From Mycetohabitans sp. B8 (GTDB lineage: Bacteria > Pseudomonadota > Gammaproteobacteria > Burkholderiales > Burkholderiaceae): 64,000 nucleotides of DNA. The stretch is from positions 38,637-102,636 of the forward strand of contig NZ_JAHLKR010000020.1 in assembly GCF_021991875.1 (NCBI RefSeq), written 5' to 3'. Made by a program: the position numbers and the translations under genes. Each line of letters begins with the position of its first letter. Positions within the stretch are counted from its first letter, which is position 1. Below the pieces are notes generated by a model. The model did no database searches and had not been told where the DNA came from. It saw only the letters and a program-made list of their open reading frames with translations. Below, piece by piece: positions 56,101 through 64,000 of the stretch.

Positions 56101-59100
56101 TGCTCACTGAGGCTGATGAATCGCTGGCGAGCACATTATGCGCGCATGTGGCGGCAAGCTTGCCCGAGTACATGGTGCCCAGTGCGTTCGTGCAGCTTGA
56201 CGTGTTACCGCTGACGCCAAACGGCAAGCTCGATCGGCGTGCACTGCCCGCACCGGATGATAACGCGTTCGTGCATCAAGCGTACGAGGCGCCGCAAGGC
56301 GAGCTTGAGTGCATGCTCGCGACGATTTGGGCCGAGCTGCTCGGTGTTGAGCGTGTCAGTCGGCATGATAGTTTCTTTGCACTCGGTGGCCATTCGCTGC
56401 TCGCGGTGCGCTTGATGAATCGGGTGGCCGCACTCGGTGTGCCATTGCCGCTCACAGCGTTGTTCGCCGCGCCTACGCTGGCTGCATTGGCCGCTGCGCT
56501 CAATGCGCAACGCGCGTCAGACAGTAGCGCACTCCCGACAATCACGCCGGTGTCGCGTGCAGGGGCGCTGCCGCTGTCGTTTGCACAGCAACGGCTGTGG
56601 TTCCTCGCGCAGCTCGACGGGGCGAGCGACGCCTATCATATACCGCTTGCGCTGCGCGTGCGGGGGCCGCTAAATCGGGGCGCATGGCAGCAGGCGCTGG
56701 ATGCGCTCTTGGTGCGCCACGAAGCGCTGCGCTCGGTGTTTGTGAACATTGACGGTCAGCCGCAGGCGCAGTTGTTGTCCGCCGAGACAGGCGTGCCGAT
56801 GACTTGGCATAACCTGCGCGGCTTGCCCGACGCGAATACCCAACTAGCCCGGCTCAGCGCGGGGGAAACACAGGCGCCGTTCGACCTGGCGCGTGGCCCG
56901 CTGATGCGCGCCTGCGGCATTCAATTGGTTGATGACGAGCACGTAATACTGCTCGTACAGCACCATATTGTGTCGGATGGCTGGTCGATCGGCGTGATGG
57001 TGCGCGAACTGAGTGCGCTGTACCGTGCAGCCTGTGAGGGCCAGGCTGATCCGTTGCCACCACTGTCGATCCAGTATCCGGATTATGCGGCCTGGCAACG
57101 TCAATGGCTGTCGGGCGAGCGGCTCCAAGCGCAAAGCGACTATTGGCGTGCGACGCTCGCTGATGCGCCGGTATTGCTGGAGTTGTCCACTGATCGGCCT
57201 CGTCCGGCGCAGCAATCGTTTGCCGGCGCGCAGGTGCCGATCCGTATCGATGCCCAAACCACGGGGGCGTTGAAGCGCGTGAGCCAAGCGCACGGCGCCA
57301 CACTGTTCATGACGGTGCTCGCAGCGTGGAGTGCGGTCCTGTCCCGCCTGTCGGGCCAAGACGATCTGGTGATCGGCACACCCAGCGCCAATCGCAACCA
57401 CTATCAAATCGAGCCGTTAATTGGTTTCTTTGTCAATACGCTCGCATTGCGTATGGATTTGTCCGGTAAGCCCGATGTGACACAGTTGCTTGAGCGCGTG
57501 CGGCGCACGACGCTGGAAGCGCAAGCGCATCAGGATTTGCCGTTCGAGCAAGTCGTAGAGATCGTGCAGCCGCCGCGCCGGCTCGAACATACGCCGCTGT
57601 TTCAGGTGATGTTCGCGTGGCAGAACAACGAGACCGTGGCTTGGGACTTGCCCGGCTTGGCTGTGCAGTCGATGGAGCTGAACTATGACGTCGTCAAGTT
57701 TGATCTGGAGTTAGGTTTGTACGAGGCGGGCGAGGAAATCGTCGGCAGCCTAAGCTATGCCACGGCGTTATTTGACCGCGCAACGATTGAGCGGCATGTC
57801 GGCTATCTGCAAGCGATGTTGCAAGCGATAGTCGCTGGCGGACAACAGCCTGTCGCCCATGTTGAGCTGCTCGCGCCGGCTGAGCGGACTTTACTGCTTG
57901 AAACGTGGAACGCAACGCAGCGGGACTATCCGGCGCATCAGTATATCCACCAATTGTTCGAAGCACAGGTAGTGCGCACACCGGAGGCAACGGCACTGGT
58001 CTACGAAGACCAAATGCTCAGCTATACAGAGCTCAATGCGCAGGCCAACCGTTTGGCACACCATCTGATTGGGTTGGGCGTTGCACCCGATGCGCGGGTG
58101 GCGATCTGTGTCGAACGCAGCCCCGCGCTGGTGGTAGGGCTGCTGGCGATTCTGAAGGCCGGCGGTGCGTATGTGCCGCTGGATCCCGCGTATCCGCCAG
58201 AACGCCTGGCTTATATGGTGATGGATAGTGCGCCCGCCGTATTGCTCAGCGTGGGTACACCGCCTGCCGCGGTAACGCAAAGCTTAGGAGCCGGTGTGAC
58301 GGTACTGGATCTGCACTCTGATGCAGCGCAGTGGGCACATCGAAGCGCGCACAATCCTGACGCGTACGAGTTGTCGCTGAATGCACGGCATTTGGCCTAT
58401 GTGATTTATACGTCAGGTTCCACTGGTCAGCCCAAAGGAGTGATGGTTCCACACCACAGCTTGGTTAACCTGGTGACAGCGATGGTGCGTCGTCTTGACT
58501 TAACTGCACAAGACCGGATGCTGCAATGTTCGTCTTTGTCCTTTGATGCGTCGCTCGGGGAAATGTTTGTCACGCTCACTCAGGGCGCGACATTAGTGCT
58601 ACGTACCGATGCTTGGTTAGCCGGGGCGCACTCATTCTGGGCGCTTTGCCAGGCCAACCGTGTCAGTGTAACGGATTTACCTACCCAATTCTGGACACAA
58701 CTGATCCAGGAAAAAACTCCACTCCCCAACAGTGTACGTGTGGTCATGATTAGTGGAGATGCGTTGAGCGCGACAGCGCGTGATGCTTGGTTTGCCAGAG
58801 ACGGTCATCGGCCACGTTTGTTGAACGTTTATGGTCCGACCGAGACGACGGTGACGGCGACCGTGCATGAGGTGACGGATCAAGAAAGGAGCTGGCGCAC
58901 GATCGGTCGGCCCATTGACAATACCCGGCTGTATATCTTGGATACGCACAGCCAGCCGGTGCCGCTGGGGGCGGTGGGCGAGTTGTATATCGGCGGAGCG
59001 GGTGTCGCACGTGGCTACCTGAACCGGCCGGAGTTGACGGCCGAGCGCTTCGTGCGCGATCCGTTCTCGAGCGAAGCTGATGCCCGGATGTACAAGACGG

Positions 59101-62100
59101 GCGACTTGGTGCGCTACTTGCCTGATAGCAATTTGGAATTTTTGGGCCGCAACGACCATCAAGTCAAAATCCGGGGCTTTCGCATTGAGTTGGGCGAGAT
59201 CGAAGCGTGCTTGGCCCAGCACGCGCAGGTGCACGAGGCGGTGGTGCTGGCCACTGGCGAAGGCCAGAATAAACGCCTGGTGGCGTACGTGGTGGCGCAG
59301 GCCGATGAGCAACTGGCCAATACGTTACGCACACATGTGGCGTCAGCGTTGCCCGAGTACATGGTGCCCAGTGCGTTTGTGCGGCTCGATGCATTGCCGC
59401 TGACACCGAACGGCAAGCTCGATCGACGTGCGCTTCCTGAGCCAGAAGCGGGTGCGCTCGCGCATCACGCGTATGAGGCGCCGCAGGGCGAGCTCGAGAC
59501 GACACTGGCCCAAATCTGGTCCGAGCTGTTGGGTGTGGAGCAGGTGGGCCGTCACGACAGCTTTTTCGCGCTCGGCGGCCATTCGCTGCTGGCAGTGCAG
59601 TTGATTGAGCGTCTGCGGCGTCGGGGAGTCGGATTATCCGTGCGCGCGCTGTTCGACACGCCGGTGCTCAGCGCGCTGGCGCAGTCGCTGGGTCAGCATT
59701 GTGAAGAAGTGGTTGTGCCGCCCAATGTCATCACGCCCGAGACCACGACGCTCACGCCATCGATGTTGCCGCTTGTTGAGCTGACACAGGCCGACATCGA
59801 CCAGATCGTCGGACAGGTACCGGGTGGCATCGCCAATCTCCAAGACATCTACGCGTTATCACCGTTGCAGGATGGCATCCTGTTCCATCATCTGCTGGCC
59901 AGCGAGGGCGATCCGTATTTGCTGAACATGCAGTTGGCTTTTGATACGCGTGAACGGCTCGATCAGTATTTGGATGCAGTTCAGCAGGTCGTCAATCGTC
60001 ACGATATTTTGCGCACTGCGTTTGTTTGGGAAGGCTTGTCCAAACCCGCGCAGGTGGTCTGGCGCCACGCGCGGCTGCCGGTGACCGAGTTGACGTTCGA
60101 TCCGGCTGACGGTCCGATCGCCGAGCAGTTGGCGCAGCGCTTTGATTTCCGCCACTATCAATTGGATTTAACTCAGGCGCCACTCTTGCACTTTGCCATT
60201 GCGCAGGACACCGATGGCCGTTGGCTGCTCATCGAGCTGCTGCACCATCTGATTGGCGATCATTCAACTGCTGAAGTCATGCATGCGGAGGTACAGGCGT
60301 TCATTGAAGGCCGGGGCGAGACGCTGTCGGCGGCGCAACCATTCCGTAATTTGGTCGCACAGGTGCACTTGGGCGTGAGCCAAGCCGAACATGAGCGTTT
60401 CTTCACCGGCATGCTTGCTGACATTGACGAACCGACGTTGCCGTTCGGTCTGGCACAGGTGCATCACGACGGCACACAGATGGTTGAAGCGCACCGCAGG
60501 CTGCCACCAGCATTGAACGACTGGCTGCGCGTACACGCAAGACGCCTGGGCGTGAGCCTGGCGAGCCTGTGTCATTTGGCGTGGGCGCAGGTGCTCGCGC
60601 GCGCGAGCGGCCAACCACGCGTGGTATTCGGCACAGTGCTGCTCGGCCGGATGCAAGCGGGTAGCGGTGCTGATAGCACGATGGGGCTGTTTATCAATAC
60701 GCTGCCGCTGCGCGTGGACTTGGACGGCAGTGTTCAGGCGTGTGTGCGCGACACGCACGCGCGGCTCGCGGCGCTGCTCGAGCATGAGCATGCGTCGCTG
60801 GCGCTGGCGCAGCGCTGCAGTGGGGTGCCGGCGGGCACGCCGCTGTTTAGTGCGCTGCTTAATTACCGACACAATGCGAGGGATTCGAGCGAGCGTAGCC
60901 TGCTACCGGGTGTCGAACTGTTAACCGCGCAGGAGCGCACCAATTACCCGCTGACACTGTCGGTTGAGGACTTCGGTCAAGCATTGGGGCTGACTGTCCA
61001 AACAGTGCCGTCGCTGGAGCCCGAGCGAGTGTGCGCGTATATGCAGCAGGTGCTGCAAAGCTTGGCCGACGCGCTCGAGGTGAAGCCCGACACCGCAGCG
61101 CAGCAGTTGCAGGTGCTGCCCGAGGCCGAACGTCAGTTGTTGCTTGACACGTGGAATGCGACGCAGCGGGACTATCCGTCGCACTTATGCATCCATCAGT
61201 TGTTCGAAGCGCAGGTTGAGCGTACTCCCGAGGCGCCAGCGCTGGTGTTTGAAGCGCATACACTGAGCTATGCGCAGCTGAACGCACAAGCTAACCGCCT
61301 CGCACACCAGTTGATCGAGTGGGGCGTCAAGCCCGATGCACGAGTGGCGATCTGCGTGCAGCGCAGTCCCGCGCTGGTCGTGGGATTATTGGCGGTTTTG
61401 AAGGCCGGGGGCGCGTATGTGCCGCTCGATCCGGGCTATCCGAGTGAGCGCTTGGCGCACATCCTCTCCGATGCGGCCCCGAGCATTGTGCTGGCCGATG
61501 CGACCGGGCGCGCTGCGTTGGGCGAGGCGGCGCTCGCGTCATGCACGGTGCTCGATCCGACCACCCTGCCGGCGTTGCCGGACACCAATCCATCGGTAGC
61601 CGAGCTGACGGCCCAGCACCTGGCGTATGTGATCTATACGTCCGGCTCGACCGGCATGCCCAAGGGCGTACAGAGTGAGCACCAGGCGCTTATCAATCGT
61701 CTGGTGTGGATGCAACAAGCTTATGGTTTGACGACGGCCGATCGCGTGCTTCAGAAAACACCCGTTAGTTTTGACGTGTCTGTCTGGGAGTTTTTCTGGA
61801 CTTTACTCAATGGCGCTACCCTAGTTGTGGCAGCACCCGATGTGCATAAAGATCCGGCTGCCTTAATAGAGTTGATCACTCGGCAGCACATCACTACGGC
61901 TCATTTTGTGCCGTCCATGCTTAGTATGTTTTTGCACAATGAAGGGGTTAAGCACTGTACGTCTGTGAAACGGCTGATTTGCAGTGGCGAAGCGCTGCCA
62001 GGGGCGAGTGTACGGCTTTGCCAAATGCTGTTACCGAGCGCGCAGCTGTATAACTTGTATGGTCCGACGGAAGCGGCAATTGACGTGACGGCCTGGACTT

Positions 62101-63698
62101 GCCCGGCAAACTATACAGAGGACACTGTGCCAATCGGCCGGCCGATAGCGAACACGCGAGTTTATCTGCTCGATGCGCACGGCCAGCCGGTGCCACTGGG
62201 TGCGGTCGGCGAGCTGTATATTGGTGGCGCGGGCGTGGCACGCGGCTATCTGAACCGCCCCGAACTAACCGCTGAGCGCTTTGTACCCGATCCATTCTCA
62301 GATGAAGCGGATGACCGGTTGTATAAGACCGGTGATTTAGCGCGTTATTTACTGGACGGCAACCTAGAATTCTTGGGGCGCAATGATGATCAAGTCAAGA
62401 TTCGCGGCTTTCGGATTGAACCGGGCGAGATCGAGGCGTGCTTAACGGCGCGCCCGCAGGTGCGCGACGCGGTGGTGGTAGCAATAGGTGAGGGCTCGGA
62501 TAAGCGGCTAGTTGCATATGTGCAGGCCGAAGCGGATGAGCAGCTTGCGAGCACGCTGCGTGCACAAGTGGCGGCGAGCTTGCCTGAATATATGGTGCCC
62601 AGTGCGTTTGTGCGGCTCGATGCATGGCCGCTGACGCCCAACGGCAAGCTCGATCGGCGTGCGCTGCCTGCACCGGATGAGGACGCGCTGGCGCATCAAG
62701 CGTATGAAGCGCCGCAAGGCGAGCTGGAGACGACGCTCGCGGCGATCTGGGTCGAGTTATTGGGTGTCGAATGTGTGGGCCGGCACGACAGCTTCTTTGC
62801 GCTCGGGGGCCATTCACTGCTCGCAGTGCAGATGATTAGTCGCAGCCGCACGGCATTAGGCTTGTCCATTTCGATGCGCACGCTGTTTGAGGCGCCGACC
62901 CTCGCTGCACTAGCACAGCGTGTATCCGCGCAAGGCAGCGAGCAGGATGACTCGTTTGCTGTCTTGCTGCCGATTCAGCCGCACGGCACTCGCCCTGCGC
63001 TTTTCTGCGTCCATCCCGTCAGTGGGCTGAGCTGGCACTATCGAAGTCTATCGAGCCATTTAGAGGCGGATCAACCGGTCTATGGCTTGCAAGCACGTGG
63101 ACTGGACGGCGTTTCGTCGCCCGCCCCCACAATCGAGGCGATGGCGGCGGACTATATTGATCAAATTCGCCGTATTCAGCCCAATGGGCCTTACTATCTG
63201 CTGGGCTGGTCGTTGGGTGGAAACGTCGTGCACAGCATGGCCACGCAGCTTGAGCAACAGGGTGAGCGGGTCGCATTGCTGGCGGTGCTCGATGCCACGC
63301 CAGACCATGCTCAACGACATGATGAGTCGGAAGTCATCGAAGAAGCGGATTTTTATATCCTTCTGTTTGCGCGCCACGATGCAGCCAGTTCGTCAAAGGC
63401 AGGCCATTATTTGTGGGAAAAAACCCGCGCGGTGATTCAAAACAACCAGCGCATTGTAACGAGCTTTTCGCCACGTATTTATGGTGGCGACATGCTTTTT
63501 TTCCGTGCCACGATGCTACAGGATACGTCTGATAAGCTCATTCCCCCGCAGGCATGGCAGCCTTACGTTCGGGGCTATGTTGAAGTTCACGACATTGCCT
63601 GTAAACATTACGATATGGAGTTGCCGACACCAATTGCACAGATTGGCCATATTCTTCGCCAGAAGCTAAATGCATTACATAGATCCTATGTAGCGTGA
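50196..63698 (+). CDS. four-module nonribosomal peptide synthetase with thioesterase
   Basis: 4500 residues in one frame. Module 1: starter-type C (HHIIMDG, about 139), A1 (YTSGSTG about 601), PCP (GGHSLL about 983). Module 2: dual E/C (HHLFTSDGD plus HHLIGDH about 1205), A2 (about 1674), PCP (about 2063). Module 3: LCL C (HHIVSDG about 2255), A3 (about 2737), PCP (about 3127). Module 4: dual E/C (HHLIGDH about 3349), A4 (about 3815), PCP (about 4203), TE (GWSLGG about 4338). Reading the A-pocket residues by eye gives D-L-F-N-N-A-L-T-Y for A1 (Ala-type), D-V-W-H-I-S-L-I-D for A4 (Ser-type) and D-A-G-T-M-S-V-V-T for both A2 and A3 (unassigned). Predicted product: acyl-D-Ala-X-D-X-Ser, released by the TE as acid or macrocycle. 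The first C domain resembles EntF-type starters that take an acyl group from outside. No MbtH or transporter gene is in view. Confidence 0.95.
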   Translation: MDASVTSATYALSAAQTEIWLAQQLHPDSPVYNIAQYTVIEGAIDPAVFKAALCQVIDEADTLRLQFIDSDGGLRQRIGSPAWSVPVLDFTTEADPQAAAQAWMRTDYEQPVHLLRDPLFCYALLQVAPTQWLWYQRYHHIIMDGYGQFLIAQRVAHVYSALCAGNEPAPCTFGSVLKLLESDAQYQASAQRARDESYWLKHCVHWPEPATLVSRRASVSQQRLRQTTYLATQALGDTASDIRRLTRFMTAAMAAYLYRFTGEQGVVLGLPVKARFGADQHIPGMKSNTLPLRLTMRPGMNLSSFMQQAAQEVQRGLQHQRYPSEALRRQLGLPPGQRLFGTTVNVMPFDYDLLFGRYPSTNHNLLLGPVDDLMIDVYWTPNGCQLRIDFDANPACYSVQELEAHQHRFIRFIQALADNAMQPIDSIDLLDADERHRLLIEWNATEQDYPSHLCVHQLFEAQVERTPEAPALVYEEQTLSYAELNTQANRLAHRLIELGVKLDARVAICVQRSPALVVGLLAILKAGGAYVPLDPNYPGERLMHILADAAPNIVLADAAGRVALGDTVLAERIVLSPNMLPEQADTNPSVPGLTAQHLAYVIYTSGSTGMPKGVMIEHAQTVNFLHWALQTFTPSETRHTLFATSINFDLSVFECFVPLTQGSTMHLADDALALMHHAPPVSLINTVPSALQSLLVHRASLTSASTINLAGEPLTMRLIKQIFEQTPVKRLCNLYGPSECTTYSTWHSMDRGDPCIESIGRPIANTRIYLLDTRGQPVPLGAVGELYIGGAGVARGYLNQPELTAERFVRDPFSDKADARLYKTGDLARYLPDGNLEFLGRNDDQVKIRGFRIEPGEIEACLTQYPQVREAVVLAQGGGSGKRLVAYVVAEADEHLASTLHAHVAASLPEYMVPSAFVQLDVLPLTPNGKLDRRALPSPDANAFVHQAYEAPQGEFETTLAQIWAELLGVEQVSRHDSFFALGGHSLLAVQLIERLRRRGIGLSVRALFDTPVLMALAQTLGEHREAVVPPNVITPATTALTPEMLPLIELTQAEIDQIIKQVPGGVANIQDIYALSPLQDGILFHHLFTSDGDPYLLITQLAFDTRARLDQYLDALQHVVNRHDILRTALVWEGVSTPAQVVWRQAPLSVIELMLEPADGPIAKQLARRFDSRHARLDLTQAPLLRLAVAQDSDDRWVLVQLMHHLIGDHSTLEMMHAEVQAFIAGESRRLPPAQPFRNLIAQARLGVNQAEHERFFSDMLADIEEPTLPFGLVQVHRDGTQVSEAHRMLPQTLNDRLRAKAKQLGVSLASLCHLAWAQVLARASGHQQVVCGTVLFGRMQAGGGADCAMGLFINTLPLRVNLDGSVKTSVCATHARLAALLEHEHASLALAQRCSSVPAGMPLFSALLNYRHNAMDLGERSILPGVELLHAQERDNYPIGLSVEDFGQALGLTAQIVQPLDPDRLCGYMQQALQSLAEALEATSEQPVRQLEVLPSEERNLLLQTWNATQRDYPSHLCIHQLFEAQAERTPEAPALVFEEQTLSYTTLNTSANRLAHRLIELGVKPDTRVALCVERSPTMVVGLLAILKAGGAYVPLDPAYPPERLAYMVSDSQPAVLLSIGTPPAAVTQGLGAGIPILDLQADIAQWAHQSADNPNAYELLLDAQNLAYVIYTSGSTGQPKGVVIPHHSLVNLVTAMVRRLGLTAQDRMLQCSSLSFDASLGEMFVTLTQGATLVLRTDAWLAGAQSFWALCQANRVSVTDLPTQFWTQLIQEKTPLPNSVRVVMISGDALSASARDAWFARDGHRPRLLNVYGPTETTVTATVHEVTDHESSWRTIGRPIDNTRLYILDTHSQPVPLGAVGELYIGGAGVARGYLNRPELTAERFVRDPFSSEADARMYRTGDLVRYLPDGNLEFLGRNDHQVKIRGFRIELGEIEACLAQHAQVRDAVVLAQGDGSGKRLVAYVLTEADESLASTLCAHVAASLPEYMVPSAFVQLDVLPLTPNGKLDRRALPAPDDNAFVHQAYEAPQGELECMLATIWAELLGVERVSRHDSFFALGGHSLLAVRLMNRVAALGVPLPLTALFAAPTLAALAAALNAQRASDSSALPTITPVSRAGALPLSFAQQRLWFLAQLDGASDAYHIPLALRVRGPLNRGAWQQALDALLVRHEALRSVFVNIDGQPQAQLLSAETGVPMTWHNLRGLPDANTQLARLSAGETQAPFDLARGPLMRACGIQLVDDEHVILLVQHHIVSDGWSIGVMVRELSALYRAACEGQADPLPPLSIQYPDYAAWQRQWLSGERLQAQSDYWRATLADAPVLLELSTDRPRPAQQSFAGAQVPIRIDAQTTGALKRVSQAHGATLFMTVLAAWSAVLSRLSGQDDLVIGTPSANRNHYQIEPLIGFFVNTLALRMDLSGKPDVTQLLERVRRTTLEAQAHQDLPFEQVVEIVQPPRRLEHTPLFQVMFAWQNNETVAWDLPGLAVQSMELNYDVVKFDLELGLYEAGEEIVGSLSYATALFDRATIERHVGYLQAMLQAIVAGGQQPVAHVELLAPAERTLLLETWNATQRDYPAHQYIHQLFEAQVVRTPEATALVYEDQMLSYTELNAQANRLAHHLIGLGVAPDARVAICVERSPALVVGLLAILKAGGAYVPLDPAYPPERLAYMVMDSAPAVLLSVGTPPAAVTQSLGAGVTVLDLHSDAAQWAHRSAHNPDAYELSLNARHLAYVIYTSGSTGQPKGVMVPHHSLVNLVTAMVRRLDLTAQDRMLQCSSLSFDASLGEMFVTLTQGATLVLRTDAWLAGAHSFWALCQANRVSVTDLPTQFWTQLIQEKTPLPNSVRVVMISGDALSATARDAWFARDGHRPRLLNVYGPTETTVTATVHEVTDQERSWRTIGRPIDNTRLYILDTHSQPVPLGAVGELYIGGAGVARGYLNRPELTAERFVRDPFSSEADARMYKTGDLVRYLPDSNLEFLGRNDHQVKIRGFRIELGEIEACLAQHAQVHEAVVLATGEGQNKRLVAYVVAQADEQLANTLRTHVASALPEYMVPSAFVRLDALPLTPNGKLDRRALPEPEAGALAHHAYEAPQGELETTLAQIWSELLGVEQVGRHDSFFALGGHSLLAVQLIERLRRRGVGLSVRALFDTPVLSALAQSLGQHCEEVVVPPNVITPETTTLTPSMLPLVELTQADIDQIVGQVPGGIANLQDIYALSPLQDGILFHHLLASEGDPYLLNMQLAFDTRERLDQYLDAVQQVVNRHDILRTAFVWEGLSKPAQVVWRHARLPVTELTFDPADGPIAEQLAQRFDFRHYQLDLTQAPLLHFAIAQDTDGRWLLIELLHHLIGDHSTAEVMHAEVQAFIEGRGETLSAAQPFRNLVAQVHLGVSQAEHERFFTGMLADIDEPTLPFGLAQVHHDGTQMVEAHRRLPPALNDWLRVHARRLGVSLASLCHLAWAQVLARASGQPRVVFGTVLLGRMQAGSGADSTMGLFINTLPLRVDLDGSVQACVRDTHARLAALLEHEHASLALAQRCSGVPAGTPLFSALLNYRHNARDSSERSLLPGVELLTAQERTNYPLTLSVEDFGQALGLTVQTVPSLEPERVCAYMQQVLQSLADALEVKPDTAAQQLQVLPEAERQLLLDTWNATQRDYPSHLCIHQLFEAQVERTPEAPALVFEAHTLSYAQLNAQANRLAHQLIEWGVKPDARVAICVQRSPALVVGLLAVLKAGGAYVPLDPGYPSERLAHILSDAAPSIVLADATGRAALGEAALASCTVLDPTTLPALPDTNPSVAELTAQHLAYVIYTSGSTGMPKGVQSEHQALINRLVWMQQAYGLTTADRVLQKTPVSFDVSVWEFFWTLLNGATLVVAAPDVHKDPAALIELITRQHITTAHFVPSMLSMFLHNEGVKHCTSVKRLICSGEALPGASVRLCQMLLPSAQLYNLYGPTEAAIDVTAWTCPANYTEDTVPIGRPIANTRVYLLDAHGQPVPLGAVGELYIGGAGVARGYLNRPELTAERFVPDPFSDEADDRLYKTGDLARYLLDGNLEFLGRNDDQVKIRGFRIEPGEIEACLTARPQVRDAVVVAIGEGSDKRLVAYVQAEADEQLASTLRAQVAASLPEYMVPSAFVRLDAWPLTPNGKLDRRALPAPDEDALAHQAYEAPQGELETTLAAIWVELLGVECVGRHDSFFALGGHSLLAVQMISRSRTALGLSISMRTLFEAPTLAALAQRVSAQGSEQDDSFAVLLPIQPHGTRPALFCVHPVSGLSWHYRSLSSHLEADQPVYGLQARGLDGVSSPAPTIEAMAADYIDQIRRIQPNGPYYLLGWSLGGNVVHSMATQLEQQGERVALLAVLDATPDHAQRHDESEVIEEADFYILLFARHDAASSSKAGHYLWEKTRAVIQNNQRIVTSFSPRIYGGDMLFFRATMLQDTSDKLIPPQAWQPYVRGYVEVHDIACKHYDMELPTPIAQIGHILRQKLNALHRSYVA
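55204..56043 (+). repeat. A2 copy of a near-identical ~840-bp direct repeat
   Basis: This block of the module 2 adenylation domain (from the YTSGSTG core past the A8 motif) is almost base-for-base the same as 58393-59232 at a constant offset of 3189 bases, with only scattered mismatches. The flanking domains of the two modules are much less alike. This indicates recent copying or gene conversion. Confidence 0.85.
58393..59232 (+). repeat. A3 copy of the near-identical ~840-bp direct repeat
   Basis: The module 3 adenylation core, matching 55204-56043. All specificity-pocket residues are identical, so both modules should load the same amino acid. Differences such as GVVIPHH/GVMVPHH and HESSW/QERSW are few. 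Confidence 0.85.
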
Positions 63699-63777
63699 GA
63701 CCAAGCAAAGCTTAAGTCGTAAGCTTAAGTGAATCAAGGCGAACGCAACGCAGGCTATCATGCGTACAGATCACTGA

Positions 63778-64000
63778 GCCGGAGTCGATGCTGAGAACGT
63801 AATACTGGCAACATCACTCGAACTGGCGGGGGCCCAATGGAAAATTGCGCTGCATGATGGACGCAGACAGAGTCCAGCGGTGCACACGGTAAGGGGAGCG
63901 CAAGCGGCCATGCGAGTGCAAGCCCTATTGGAGGTGATTGAGCGGTACAAGCAGAAATGGTCGCTGCCCCAAGGTGTGCGTGTGGTGGTCAGTTATGAGG
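63778..64000 (+). mobile_element. IS110-family transposase, 5' part (runs off the window)
   Basis: Open frame from after a TGA at 63775 to the edge: TSLELAGAQWKIALHDGRRQ, AMRVQALLEVIERYKQKW and VRVVVSYE, matching the N-terminal RuvC-like part of IS110-family transposases (the next residues would be the AG-x-DG motif). No ATG fits the frame, so the start codon is unclear. It lies 80 bases after the NRPS stop and bounds the cluster on that side. Confidence 0.7.

Noticed and set aside
63706..63733. Rho-independent terminator after the NRPS
   Set aside because: AAGCTTA-AGTCG-TAAGCTT can fold into a 7-bp stem, but it is AT-rich and lacks a T-run, so it is too weak to call.

Overview
The window reads as chromosome of a high-GC Burkholderiaceae bacterium. 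A Burkholderia-lineage organism with a decaying, IS-rich genome, such as an endofungal Mycetohabitans, fits best. This assignment is inferred from gene content: a Burkholderia-type exopolysaccharide start (bce-like), dodecin, OmpW, YeiH with its LysR regulator, many insertion-sequence fragments, several frameshifted genes and a large NRPS. No tRNA or rRNA gene and no CRISPR array was seen.

Layout. 0-1.9 kb: end of an unidentified gene, then a small carrier protein translationally coupled to an acyl-CoA-dehydrogenase-like flavoprotein. 2.6-10 kb: Crp/Fnr regulator and the first four genes of an exopolysaccharide operon (sugar-phosphate transferase, export lipoprotein, tyrosine autokinase, one glycosyltransferase), which then breaks off. 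10-13.7 kb: AcoR-type sigma-54 activator, a winged-helix regulator with a degenerate receiver, and dodecin. 14-19.3 kb: RND efflux permease and lipoprotein adaptor, divergent from a TetR regulator across a 30-bp palindrome. 19.3-23.4 kb: DUF2795 protein, small secreted protein, C45-type Ntn hydrolase, a broken CLC channel gene and a GST. 23.5-29 kb: hyuA/hyuB hydantoinase genes bracketed by inverted IS5-type transposase ends, with VapC, IS4 and IS3 scraps. 29-38 kb: YeiH/LysR pair, PAP2 phosphatase, orphan cydX-like gene, universal stress protein, ribA, a frameshifted ribbon-helix-helix-like gene, a GT9-like transferase and OmpW.

38-47.7 kb is the most striking part. A LysR gene is divergent from a tight nine-gene operon: TauE/SafE permease, HpaB-type flavin monooxygenase, Rieske oxygenase, EctB-like class III aminotransferase, SidA-type amino acid N-hydroxylase, a PaiB-family protein (the family of the haem piperazate synthase KtzT), a ZapE-like ATPase, a tautomerase and a small unknown. 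The adjacent N-hydroxylase and PaiB/KtzT-family genes suggest a nitrogen-nitrogen bond-forming pathway with an unusual set of oxidative tailoring enzymes.

47.9-49.2 kb is a dead IS3-family element. 50.2-63.7 kb is one four-module NRPS of 4500 aa: C-A-PCP, dual E/C-A-PCP, LCL C-A-PCP, dual E/C-A-PCP-TE. Its predicted product is acyl-D-Ala-X-D-X-Ser, where the two X adenylation domains are near-identical copies. The window ends inside an IS110-type transposase. Whether the NRPS uses a building block from the N-N operon cannot be decided from the sequence alone.
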